From Sceloporus undulatus (lineage: Eukaryota > Chordata > Lepidosauria > Squamata > Phrynosomatidae): a stretch of 64,000 nt of DNA. Made by a program: the position numbers and the translations under genes. The notes under the pieces are model-generated. The model was not told the DNA's origin. It did not search any database and saw nothing but the letters and a program-made list of their open reading frames with translations. This document shows, piece by piece, positions 53,580-63,763 of this stretch (its first letter is position 1; the number at the start of each line of letters is the position of its first letter). The DNA lies in contig NC_056526.1 in assembly GCF_019175285.1 (NCBI RefSeq), positions 7,690,016 through 7,754,015 on the forward strand, read 5' to 3'.

Positions 53580-53960
53580 TATTATAATGATTATCATGAT
53601 TACCATCTTGGCTTCCTCATAAGATTGGATCTCAAGGCAGCTTACACCTTAAGAACAATGCAGCTAAAGCACACACAAAAAGTGAACGTCAAAATGGAAG
53701 CCAAGACGACAGCTGAGGTTGCCTTACTTTGGCCACATCACGAGAAGGTACAACGCATTGGACAAAACAATGACGCAAGGAAAGGTGGAGGGAAGTAGGA
53801 AGAGAGGAAGGCCGCATGTCAGATGGATGGATTCTTATTAAGGAGGTCAAGGTATGAATCTGCAGGAACTAAGCAAAGTAGTGGAGGACAGGGAGTTCTG
53901 GAGATGTCTGGGATTGCCATGCATTGAGATCGACTCAAGGGTGGCTAACAACAACAAACC
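53580..53960 (+). mobile_element. SINE/LINE tail and RTE-like LINE 3' end
   Basis: 53590-53660 (ggatctcaaggcagcttaca) is a reversed retroelement end. 53690-53957 is an RTE 3' end: 'gttgccttactttggccaca', 'caaggaaaggtggagggaag', 'catgcattgagatcgactca' and 'gtggctaacaacaacaaa'. Confidence 0.75.
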
Positions 53961-54534
53961 AAAGTAATTGTTTCCAGTCTGTGGAGTTTTCCACTGGTAG
54001 TATGGTGCTATCTGCATATCATCCTGTGTACAACAGGCAAGGTAAATACAGTAGTAGCTCCTTTCAAAATGAGCAACAAGTCAGAGAGTAAAAGGGGAAA
54101 CAGAATAGCCTGTTACTCCCAGCTTTCTTTAAAAGGGTAGCTCTGTTAAGCTTGGCCATCAAAATGGAAAACATGCAGAAAAGTGCACCTTTGGATGCAT
54201 TTTGAAAGAACCCTTCAAGTGATCTCCAGAAGCTTCAGCAGGTTCTTGGTTACTTATGCAAGGATTATCCGACCTGGTTGTTTCATTTTACACATGCAGT
54301 ACACATGTTTGTCGTGCATAAATAGTTTGATGGAACATGTTGAACCGCTCTTTTTGGTGGTGTAGGAACCTATCCCCACTCTTCCCATGTTATTTCTGCC
54401 TCTGGTATCACATTTTCTGTTAAGAGTGTTCACGCTCAGGAACGCATCTGCTTCATTAAACAAGGTAAACCTGTAATTGGAAAATAAAAGAAATTAAATT
54501 ATTGCTCTTTCATCTGAATGAGATGTGAAATCGG
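53961..54534. other. NUDT9 first intron, no feature recognised
   Basis: No supported exon or repeat. Confidence 0.35.
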
Positions 54535-54665
54535 GCATCCAGTCGTATTAGTCCATTGTGGCAAAAAGAACCACAGTCAAGTAGCACCTTAAAAGCTGAC
54601 ATGTTTTATTTGACATAAACTTTGGTGGGCTGCAGCTTGCTTCATCCGAGGGGCATGTTCACTGG
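54535..54665 (+). mobile_element. hAT-like short element
   Basis: 'cagtcgtattagtccattgt', 'cagtcaagtagcaccttaaa' and 'gcagcttgcttcatccgagg' match the 27747 family. Confidence 0.6.
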
Positions 54666-54774
54666 AACTGTCAATAACAGCAACTTGTCAGAAATAGGAG
54701 AAGAGGGCTTTATTTAAAATCTGGAACTAAATAATGCAGATTTCGCCCAGTAGTGTGACATATTCATTGGGCTC

Positions 54775-55102
54775 TCCTCATTGGCTGGGGTTAGGGGCAC
54801 AGCACTTCTGTGAAAGCGGAAAACACACACACACATATATATTTCACCTGAGAAGACAGCTATCTAGGAACCTCTAGGTCTTCCAGTGCAACTCTGTGGT
54901 CAACATCCAGCACTGAAGGATCTACAAATGCCCAAAGAAGTGTTTTCTCTAGGAATCTCTAGGTTGTCCAACTTGACTCTGCCGGAAGTTGACCACAGAG
55001 TTGCGATGGAGGACCTAAAAATTCCTAGAGAGAATGTATTACTCAAATCCGTGAATAATCAAATCTGCAAAAGTCAAAGCTGCAAATGTGGAGGGTTGAT
55101 TG
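54775..55102 (+). mobile_element. pogo-like MITE, second family, next to a NUDT9 acceptor
   Basis: Starts CATTGGGCTCTCCTCATTGG and ends 'aaatgtggagggttgattg', parallel to 23903-24231. Its end is 34 bases before the exon at 55137. Confidence 0.75.
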
Positions 55103-55136
55103 TACATTATGAAATGACTGGTGCTCTGTTTTCTAG

Positions 55137-55277
55137 GCAACCAGAAAGAGAAGGCAACACCTGTCACACTCAGATGATTCGTAATTGGTTTCCAGACTGT
55201 CCATATCCAGGTTGTGCCAAAAATTCTGGACATTTCTCTCTGGGGAGAGCCAGTTCTTTGTGAATCGAGTGCATGTT
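55137..55277 (+). other. NUDT9: NUDT9 5' UTR part of the start-codon exon
   Basis: The acceptor 'gctctgttttctag' precedes 55137. The leader holds an out-of-frame ATG (55174) with a 29-codon frame ending near 55261, and a second out-of-frame ATG at 55272, so translation of the long form may be dampened. Confidence 0.55.
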
Positions 55278-55411
55278 ATGGCAAGGGGTCTCCTGGCCCG
55301 GACTGTTACTGTGGTTTCTCTTACTGTAACTCTATCTGCTGTTGCTGCCAAATCTTCTTCCTGCCAGTACTTCTACCCACTCTTCCAAGCTGCCAAGAAA
55401 CTTGCCTACAG
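55278..55411 (+). CDS. NUDT9: NUDT9 coding exon 1: mitochondrial targeting region
   Basis: Starts MARGLLARTVTVVSLTVTLS then AVAAKSSSCQYFYPLFQAAK and KLAYR, and leaves by donor CTACAG|GTATTA in phase 2. It aligns with the start of human NUDT9 ([20 protein letters not shown]). The basic, hydroxylated, acid-free N-terminus is a typical matrix targeting signal. No in-frame ATG lies upstream within the exon. NUDT9 hydrolyses ADP-ribose to AMP and ribose 5-phosphate; its C-terminal domain is the relative of the TRPM2 channel's NUDT9-H domain. Confidence 0.88.
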
Positions 55412-56639
55412 GTATTATCTTGTTGTCTGTTGTTGTTATTTTCTTTCTTCGGTTATATACAGATCAATGAGAAGGTGTATTTATAGTCCATGATGCTGAA
55501 ATAGACCGATATTTTGTGGCGAGGACACATGAATTACTGCACATTCACTGGGACATTAATACAGGGAGTCCAATATGTTGAAAGTTATGGAATTGGATTG
55601 AATATTTACAAACTGGAAGTCAGTTTTATACAGTTAGCCTAACATCATTCAGCTCCTTGGCTATGATATTGGAACAGAGAATCAAGTATGCTTCTTAAGG
55701 TATAATTGTGTAAAGGAAGGACAGGGGAAGCTGCAAGAAAAATGTTATAGTATAATTTCTCCTTCTCATAGGAGGTCAGTTCCTGGTTCCATCCAACTAT
55801 TACCTCTAACAAATCCCATTTTATTTCGTCGTCCTCCTGGTTTCCCATAGTCCTTTTAGACTGTTATGCATAATTATTGAAGGTGTTGAATTCTCAGGCG
55901 ACTGTTTGGGAAGAGATTTGGTCTCTACCTGAGATACTAATTTTTAGCACTTCTCTCACTGTTGAATTCCCCCCAAAATACTTTCTTTCTCTTGTTTTTC
56001 AGTCACTCCTACCAACCCTCACCCCCTAAACTGGAGGAAACTGTATTCCATGCATATCTTTTCTTTGTATATTCCTAATTCAGGCATAATTAATGGGATA
56101 TTCTCCAAGTGTTTTGGAGTACAATTCCTATAGTCCCTAGCCAGCTAGGACTTACATAAATTCTGGTTCCCAACATCTGGAGCACAACAAGTGGCTTACC
56201 TTGTATTTTGTGTAGACTTACTGGAAATGTACTCTTCAAAATTAGGAAGAAAACTGATACTTCATGGAGGAATATTTGGTGGAAGGAAACAGTGTAGCTG
56301 TGACCTTTGGAAACAATACAAATCTTTCACTGAAACGCTCCATCCATCTTTCTTCCATCCCCAAAAAAGCATGAGGAAAAATTCACACTCGGGTACTCAT
56401 GCACATCTATACCATACTGTATCATCAATTTGCCCAGTGTGGTGAAGTTATAGCCTGGTTGGCATCTCAAAATTTAGATCAAAAAGGTATTTCCAGCCTC
56501 TTCGCTTCCTCCTTTATCCACATTTTAAAAAGTTGATTATTCACTGTTGAAATTATATAAGAGGTGCTGGTGTTTTCTTAGATTGCTGATTGCAAATGGC
56601 TACTTTTCCTGCTCCTGTGTCCCATTCTGTATAGAGCAA
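55412..56639 (+). other. NUDT9 intron, no feature recognised
   Basis: Repeat-poor AT-rich intron. Nothing assigned. Confidence 0.5.
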
Positions 56640-56770
56640 TTCAAAGACATGGCTGTGTTCGTCTAGTCAATCAATGTGCAAAGGGATCTTATAGCACCTT
56701 TGAGATACACTGGAATAAAGTGGTTAGTAGCCTGGGCTTTTGTAGACTTGACCCTACTTCCTCAGAGGCA
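56640..56770 (+). mobile_element. hAT-like short element
   Basis: 'aattcaaagacatggctgtg', 'cttatagcacctttgagata' and 'tagacttgaccctacttcct' match the 27747 family. It is 73 bases upstream of the next NUDT9 exon. Confidence 0.65.
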
Positions 56771-56842
56771 TGTTTAATCATAGGGCAGTGTTTCATCAAG
56801 CTTATTTTTCCTTTGTGTATCACTGCTACCTTTATCTTACAG

Positions 56843-57079
56843 CCCCTCTTCGGAATCCTGGTTTCACAGCAACACTGTTAAAATGTCCACTTGTAAAGAC
56901 TGGAAAGAAAAGTTGCACAACAAAGCTAGGATCTCTCCATATCCAGGATCAAAGGTTGAGCGCAGTGAAGTATCCAATGATAAGGTGGACTGGTCAGTTG
57001 TCTGGGAAGACTACAGCCCTGTGGAGTATACAGCTCGCTCTGTTTTGGCAGGACCCAAGTGGGCAGATCCAGAGATTGG
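56843..57079 (+). CDS. NUDT9: NUDT9 coding exon 2
   Basis: 237 bases, phase 2 in and out, with acceptor 'tatcttacag' and donor ATTGG|GTGAGC. The joined frame reads [20 protein letters not shown], then [40 protein letters not shown] and [12 protein letters not shown]. Human has ...[18 protein letters not shown] and [20 protein letters not shown], so the identity is clear. This is the N-terminal half of the ADP-ribose hydrolase, outside the Nudix fold. The internal Met (codon at 56883) corresponds to the start of the shorter human isoform, which lacks the targeting region. Confidence 0.95.
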
Positions 57080-57164
57080 GTGAGCATTCGTGGTTGACTG
57101 GCACTGGGAAAAAGGGAATGATGAGGAAAGCTGGAGGTAGTATGAAGAGAGGCCAGATCAAGGG
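57080..57164 (+). other. NUDT9 intron start
   Basis: Unique sequence leading into a CR1 copy. Confidence 0.5.
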
Positions 57165-57715
57165 AAGTAATAGTGTCACTCTATTCTGCTCTGCTCAGGC
57201 CCCACCTGGAATATTGTGTCCAGTTCTGGGCACCACAGTTTAAAAAGGATGTTGAGAAACTGGAGCGTGTCCAAAGGAGGGTGACTAAAATGGTGAAGAG
57301 TCTGGAAACTATGTCCTATGAGGAACGACTCAGGGAGCTGGGGATGTTTAGCCTGGAGAAGAGAAGGTTAAGAGGTGATATGATAGCCCTGTTTAAATGC
57401 TTCAATGGATGTCATATTGAGGAGGGAGCTAACTTGTTTCCTGCTGCTTCAGAGAACAGGACCCGGAGCAATGGATGCAAGCTACAGGAAAAGAGATTCC
57501 ACCTCAACATTAGGAAGACCTTCCTGGCACTAAGGGCTGTCTGACAGTGGAACACACTCCTTCCTCGGAGTGTAGTGGAATCTCCCTCCTTAGAGGTCTT
57601 TAAATGGAGGCTAGATTGCCATCTGTTGGGGATGCTTTGATTTAGATTTCCTGCATGGCAGGGTGTTGGACTGGATGGCCCTTGCAGTCTCTTCCAACTC
57701 TATGATTCTATGACT
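57165..57715 (+). mobile_element. CR1 LINE, RT C-terminus and 3' end
   Basis: The open + frame 57173-57544 reads [20 protein letters not shown], then [20 protein letters not shown] and [17 protein letters not shown], the end of the CR1 reverse transcriptase. The 3' UTR ends 'ggcccttgcagtctcttcca' and 'actctatgattctatgac'. It is open over 120 codons, so it is one of the youngest LINE pieces here. Confidence 0.9.
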
Positions 57716-57717
57716 CA

Positions 57718-57940
57718 GGGTGCATCTACGTTGTAGAAATAATGCAGTTTGACACCACTATATAGCTCCACCCTATGGAATCCTGGGATTTGTACTTTTA
57801 CAAGGTCTTAACATTCTCTGCCAAAGCATGCTGGTGTTTCATAAAACTACAAATCCCACAGTTCTGAAGGACGGAGCGATGTCAGTTAAAGTGGCGTCAA
57901 ACTGCATTGTTTCTTCAGTGTTGATGCATCCTCAGCCAAG
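57718..57940. mobile_element. hAT-like MITE, complete copy
   Basis: 'gggtgcatctacgttgtaga' on the left and 'gtgttgatgcatcct' on the right are inverse. Inner words 'ctatggaatcctgggatttg' and 'acaaatcccacagttctgaa' mirror each other. 'ctcag' borders both ends. Confidence 0.8.
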
Positions 57941-59934
57941 GAAGCCACAGGCCTGAGTAGCGTAGTTAATAACAGGGTCTTTTGGAGAGCTCTTTTGCAT
58001 AGACTCACCATAAATAGAAGTTGATTTGATGGTATATAACAACAGCAGTAGATTAAAAGAAGGAAGGGCTGTTTTTTTGAGGCTTACATCCCGTTTTGTT
58101 TGTTTACGTGAAAATGGTGGGCTGAATCACATGAATATGATCAGAAACAAGGAGTTTGCGTTGCCTTGAGCATAGTATGTATTTTTAAAAAATTCATTCC
58201 ACTGCAGGCCCTTGCACTAAATTTGAAGGTGTGTTTCTGGACTGCTAAAAACCACTACAGAATGCAGTCTTTTAACAGAATGTCTAGGTTTGCCCAATCA
58301 AACAACTGCAACTATTCACTTGAAAAATAACTTCTATAATGTCTATCTCTGCTACGCTCAGGGCAGCTGAGAAAGCAATATATCTAGGTTTTATACTAGT
58401 ATTTTGGTTGCCTTAAGTTGCCACCTCGCTAGCATCAGGTAGAAAATCAAATACGAGGAAGGCCTTTATTATGCAAAGAGTAAAGTTAACAAATACTTTC
58501 CTGGCTTTCATGTTCGCATGATATAAATGCTAATCATCCCTTTTACTGCACATGTCAGAAACCTCTCTGTAGGAAAGATTAGGCTTAATAATACAAATTG
58601 ACTGCCTTCCAGGAGATAATTTTTCCAATTTTTGTACAGTATAATTAGTGTTCCCGTCCTTTGTAGTGACAGTGCTGAAATTTAAATGAAACCAAAGATT
58701 GGCATTAGTTGGTTTAGTCATAGCTGCACATTATTTTGAGTCATAGAATAAACAGAATCTTACTTGACCTGTTTGAAAAGAACAAGAGGCTCTGCAGGTT
58801 AAAACAGCTCTCTTAAACTCTTTGTGTTGTGGCAAGATCAAAACTGACTGTTACAAATGCCTCTTTCACCTCTTACTCTGATCAATGGATTGTCCGTGAC
58901 CAAGAAGCTGCCAAATGGATAGAGAGAAAGGCAGCATCCTTAGGTCATTGTCTTGCATTGCAAGCCTTTTAGAGTAAGAGCAGGAGAATATACTCTTGCC
59001 TCTTGCTACAGAGATGAGTCAGGTGCCAACATGCCAGAAAACACGGCCCATCTCCAATCTCTGACCCAAACTCTGATGTTTAAACAGTCAGACCTACCTG
59101 TTTTGACATGTAAGTACTTTGGCAAAGCTCACATGAGTTAAACAGTAAAATGTAAAACAAGAGATGGTGCTCCTTATGCTTTGCTAGATACTTGCAAAAA
59201 GTTTTGCTAATGAGTACACTAACAGTGTTAAGTTGAAAATACTTTTTTAAAATATGGGGCACATCGTGTATCATTCCAGTTCAAAAGTTTATTGCTTGCA
59301 CTGTTATGAGAAACCTAGGTAGTTTCCAAGTAGGCAGGAACAGAGCTTGATGAACCTGAACTAAAAAAACCCCAAAAAACCTTAATTAAAAGCACCAGAC
59401 AACTATCAATGCAGACTTCCACTGGATATCACATAGATGCCAAAAATGCAAATACTATCAGATACAGAAACTGGTACTACAACACTCCAAGGCATCTGCT
59501 GCTAAGTCCTTTTCCCTGAAGGCAGAGCACTTCTGACAAACAACTACCTTCTCACATACCAGCTCCCCACAGAGACTTTGCCTAGGTGTTGGCACACAGT
59601 TTCATGCCATGGCATCGAGACAGATCTTCAGATGATAGCATGTGACAGATAATAGTTCTCGCTGGGAATTGCAAATGGTGTGAGCTAGGATCATGGCTAG
59701 CTGTGGTGACTGGAGTTGAAATTTTTACTTTTTATGTCATATTTCATCCTGTCTTCCTTGCAATGAGCTCAAAGAGGTGTAAAGGTCTCCCCTCCCTTTT
59801 TTATCTTAATAATAGCCCAGTGGTGTAGGCCAGGGTGATAAAGACTTGATCATTCAGTGATTTTCAGGTTTCATGGGGGATCCCCCAAACTCTGGTTCAG
59901 TGCTCTGACAACCACACAACACTGTCTCTCAGAG
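57941..59934. other. NUDT9 intron, mostly unassigned
   Basis: A SINE-tail-like piece is at 57990-58050 (ctcaccataaatagaagttg, atataacaacagcag). An eroded SINE-like stretch is near 59770-59930. No exon was recognised in the remaining 1.7 kb. Confidence 0.4.
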
Positions 59935-60550
59935 CTTGTATTTTATTTTATTTATATCCCACTTTTTTCCTGATGTAGGGACTCAAGGCAACTAACAGCA
60001 AATTTAATACAATACAACAGAAAAACAATACTAAAATATTTTTAAAAGTATGAATATAATGCTTAAAAACAATCTATAAAGCTAACAACATTAAAATAGT
60101 AGCATTTGGAGACATAGCCGTGTTAGTCTGGAACATCAGTATGCAAAGAGATCTGGTAGCACCTTTGAGATTAACTGCCAAAACAAGTTGTAGCATAAAC
60201 CTTTCTAGACTTGGTCTAATTCTAGAAGTCTGTGAAAGGTTATGCTACAACATCTTTCACTCAGTTACTCTCAAAGGTGCTATGAGATCTCTTTGCATAG
60301 TAAAATGTATTTTTAAAAACCTACATTATATACAAACCATAAAATCTGAATCACATAGCATTTAAAAAGCTAACTCTTGATCCTGACAATACAAAAATGT
60401 TTTTATCTGCCGCCTAAGCAGGGATGAGACCATCCTGGATTCTCTAGAGATGGAGATTCAATGTCTGAGGGCAGCCACTGAGAAGGCCCTTTCCCTTTTC
60501 CCCACCAAACAAGCCTGAGAGAGTGGTGAGACAGAGAGAAGGTCCTTTTC
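59935..60550 (-). mobile_element. Reversed LINE/SINE end with an inserted hAT-like element
   Basis: 'tttatttatatcccactttt' and 'gactcaaggcaactaacagc' start a reversed retroelement that resumes after 60305 as 'gccactgagaaggccctttc' and 'accaaacaagcctgagagag'. The same element without the insert is at 62095-62570. Confidence 0.6.
60105..60303. mobile_element. hAT-like short element, fold-back copy
   Basis: 'gacatagccgtgttagtctg', 'atgcaaagagatctggtagc' and 'acctttgagattaactgcca' on the left; the complement 'caaaggtgctatgagatctc' and 'tttgcat' on the right. Both arms of the family are present. Confidence 0.7.
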
Positions 60551-60998
60551 GGTCAATCTTGGAGCTCTAATGGGATCATAAACCCTACATGGTTTGGGTC
60601 CAGGTTACCTACAGGGTTGCCTCCTCCCATATAATCTGCACCATACGCTCAGGTCTTCAGGTGGACATTTACTCCAGTCAGCCAAGACTAGGTTGGCGAC
60701 TGTCAGCCAGAGGACTTTTTCTGCAGCCACCCCTAGACTCTGGAATGACCTGCTGGAAGAGATTTCACAGCTGAATACACTGTCTGAATTTAAAACAGCA
60801 TTGAAGACTAATCTCTTCTGGCAGGCCTATCCAGATTAAAATTTTAAATGATGAATTTTAAATGTGGATTCTTTTAATGTGTATATATCTTATTTGTCCT
60901 TTTAAATTGATGTGTATTTTAATTTATGTGTTTTAACTAATGTTGTTTGTTAATTGCTGTTGTTCCTCACCTTGATCCATGGAAAGAGGTGGGTAAGA

Positions 60999-61040
<42 letters not shown>

Positions 61041-61045
61041 GGGGA
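60551..61045 (+). mobile_element. L2-type LINE 3' end with (ATT)n tail
   Basis: 'cataaaccctacatggtttg' to 'cttctggcaggcctatccag' codes a broken L2 C-terminus (TPRLWNDLLEEISQLNTLSE near 60720-60790). The A/T-rich 3' UTR ends in (ATT)n at 60999-61040. Confidence 0.8.
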
Positions 61046-61399
61046 TATAATCCTTCAGATAACCTGGACCCAAGCTATATATGACTTTATAGGTGAAAAC
61101 CAGTTACAGGTCAAAACACAAGTTTTTCTATTCCAGCGTAGGCACAAGCACCAGTGCAGAACAATTATGGAGAATATGATTGCTAATTCAAAGGACAGAA
61201 TGGGTAAAGAAGATTACAGCAGTGGTTGTGACAAACAGGTTTTGCTGCCAAGTCCTGAACTTACTTGAAAGTAACTCCAGTTGGAACAGAAACATGTTTA
61301 GTACTGGGATTTTGCTAATGAGTGTGAAATGTTTTCATAATCTCTTTCACTATATTTTGATATGATTATGTTTTTTGTTTGTTTGTTTTTCTTGTAAAG

Positions 61400-61495
61400 G
61401 GCTGAAAATTTTTCTCCCAAGTTCAATGAAAAGGATGGGCAGGTGGAGAGGAAGAGTCTCAATGGTTTATATGTGGTGGAAAACGGACGGCCCAG
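61400..61495 (+). CDS. NUDT9: NUDT9 coding exon 3
   Basis: 96 bases, phase 2 in and out, with acceptor 'tttttcttgtaaag' and donor CCCAG|GTATGT. The translation is [20 protein letters not shown] then [13 protein letters not shown]. Human reads [33 protein letters not shown], nearly identical. Confidence 0.95.
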
Positions 61496-62094
61496 GTATG
61501 TGAGTGTTTGTTAAGTGCAGATATTACATGTGCGTTTGTGCTGGAGAAAGACAGAAATCTTGATCTTGCATTTAATTAATCCTTAGAGGGTGACATTATT
61601 TCACTGTCTCCATGGTCACAGTGGATGTCTTAGGGCGATCTGAAAGTTTCCAAAATAAGATAATTTCTGAAATTACTACCTGCACCACCCCTATATGTTT
61701 TTGTAGCTTTGTGGATATCATTCAGTATTAAGTCTTTTTTTCTTTTCAGTTCCAAATACAAGAGATCCCTTAACTTCCTAATCTGTAAACCTAGAGCAGT
61801 TGGGTTATTAGCTTTCAAAACAGTTTTACCTTTGGGGAATCATTACTTCTGTGTAACATAATGAACTTTTCATTATGATTATTAGTATGATTTCTTCCCC
61901 TTGCACAAAGACAGGGCTAAAATGACTAAGACTTAATGAGAGCATGGGCTATTGTAAGCATCTGTGTGACACGCCCTTTTTAGATTAAAACTGATAAACG
62001 TATATGCAGATGACTAGATTTCTCTGTGTACTGCTCACAGCTGCATTCTGCAGACTGAAAAGCAATATTTTGGCAATAAGATGATCTGATATTT
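61496..62094 (+). other. NUDT9 intron, no feature recognised
   Basis: No repeat or exon recognised, apart from a (TTG)n stretch near 62093-62107. Confidence 0.45.
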
Positions 62095-62570
62095 GTTGTT
62101 GTTGTTGTATTCATTTATATCCTGCCTTTTTCCCAATGGTGGGACTCAAGGTGGCTAAGAACATTTTAAACAATACAGGTTAAAAACATTACAAAAGTTA
62201 AATGAAATTATAAAATATACCATTAAACAATCATATATTAAAACAATTAAAAATACTAAAATGCATTAAAACAATAAAATAATATAAACACACAAACATA
62301 CATACATACATATATACACACAGAGAGAGCGAGACTCGTTAAAACTATCAAATCAACACTACACGGCATTAAGAACTCAAACTCAGCAGTTTGTAAAGGC
62401 CTGGTGGCACAAAAATGTTTTAACCTGCTGCTGGAATGAGAGCAAGGATGGGGCCAGTGTGGCCTCTCTGGGGAAGGAGTTACAAAGTCTGAGAGAAAGC
62501 CCTTCTCCTTATTCCCACTGAACAAACCTGAGAAGCGATTCAGTCTATGGTGGATCATTCACACATGCAA
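62095..62570 (-). mobile_element. Reversed LINE/SINE element, same family as 59935
   Basis: 'attcatttatatcctgcctt', 'gactcaaggtggctaagaac', an A/T-rich middle with (ACAT)n near 62285-62320, then 'gaaagcccttctccttattc' and 'ccactgaacaaacctgagaa'. Confidence 0.6.
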
Positions 62571-62891
62571 GTAAACATTTGATGTGATTCTGCACATGAT
62601 ATAAACCAATGAGTCAGCCTTTGATGATGTGCCTTCTAGCCTCCAGAACCTCACTGTTGTTTATCCACACCATCAGTGAATGTAGAGCCTTTAAACTGTC
62701 AGCTTTTTACACTTGATTTGGAAATAGTTTGCCAAGTAAAATTTTGGCTTGGATTTGAACAGCTGCTGTTCAAGAAAGGTGAATCCAAAGATTTTTTAAA
62801 TTTTTTTTTGGGGAGGGTGATATGAAAGTTTTGTAGGGTGGGATTTTTGCATTCCACCTTTGCATTCATCTGTGTTTTCTTTACATTTCAG

Positions 62892-62978
62892 GAATCCTGT
62901 AGGCAGGACAGGAATAGTGGGTCGAGGTCTTTTGGGGCGCTGGGGACCAAATCATGCTGCAGATCCTCTTATAACTAG
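62892..62978 (+). CDS. NUDT9: NUDT9 coding exon 4 (last in window)
   Basis: 87 bases, phase 2 in and out, with acceptor 'tctttacatttcag' and donor ACTAG|GTAAGT. The translation is [20 protein letters not shown] then HAADPLITR. Human reads [29 protein letters not shown]. The four exons give 184 codons of about 350. The Nudix box and the rest lie beyond 64000; no further NUDT9 exon was found in 62979-64000. Confidence 0.95.
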   Translation, partial: ESCRQDRNSGSRSFGALGTKSCCRSSYN

Positions 62979-63507
62979 GTAAGTAATGTCAGATCACATA
63001 GGCTTGTCAGGAGAGAGGGAAGACAGAAATGTACATTCATGTGTGAATGTTTGGTATGTGGAGAATATAAAACAGGAGTGGGAATCGCATAGTTCTCCAA
63101 AGGTTTTTGGGGGGCTACTCCCAGCAGACCTACCCAGCATAAGCAGTGGTGGGCAAGGTGACAAGAGTCATAACTGCAAAAGAAGACAAGGCACTGCAAA
63201 ATGGAAGACATTCAAGAAAACTGTAGGATATTACCACATAAAAGCTAAAAACACTTACATAAATATAAATGCATGCTTCTTAGTCTTGCTCAAAATGGAG
63301 GGCATTTAGGTTATAATGTAGGATATGTCCTGGTAAAGGAGGACGTGTGGCCACCCTGGTGTTGGGGAATGATGAGAGCTGCAGTTCAGCAGCATCTGGA
63401 AGGCTACATGATTCCTGATTTAAATAACCTGATCTTCTTCTTGTGCTTCTAATTCTGCTTTAGCATGACTTTAAAAAATAAAATCATATCAAGGAAAAAA
63501 AGGTATA
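62979..63507 (+). other. NUDT9 intron, no feature recognised
   Basis: Unassigned intron DNA. Confidence 0.4.
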
Positions 63508-63761
63508 CAGTGGTGCCTCGGGTTACGAAATTAATTCGTTCCGCGGCCGCTTTCGTAACCCGAAAAGCCTTCGTAAGCCGAATTGCCATAGGCGCTAATG
63601 GGGAAAAGCCGCGTTTCGTGCGAAAAAGCCGAAAAAAGCACCAAAAATTTTCTTCGTATCCCGAAAAAACATTCGTAACCCGGAACAATGATTTCCTATG
63701 GGATTTTTTCGTATCCCGAAAATTTCGTAACCTGGGTATTTCGTATCCCGAGGTACCACTG
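63508..63761. mobile_element. CpG-rich palindromic MITE, young
   Basis: Starts CAGTGGTGCCTCGGGTTACG and ends with its inverse (cgtatcccgaggtaccactg), flanked by TA on both sides (63506-63507 and 63762-63763). The inside is built of repeated 'tcgtaacccg' and 'cgtatcccg' words. Many CpGs survive, which indicates a recent insertion compared with the other MITEs. A Tc1/mariner-pogo type. Confidence 0.85.
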
Positions 63762-63763
63762 TA

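Noticed and set aside
57173-57544. Novel 123-codon gene inside a NUDT9 intron
   Set aside because: The translation is the C-terminus of CR1 reverse transcriptase.
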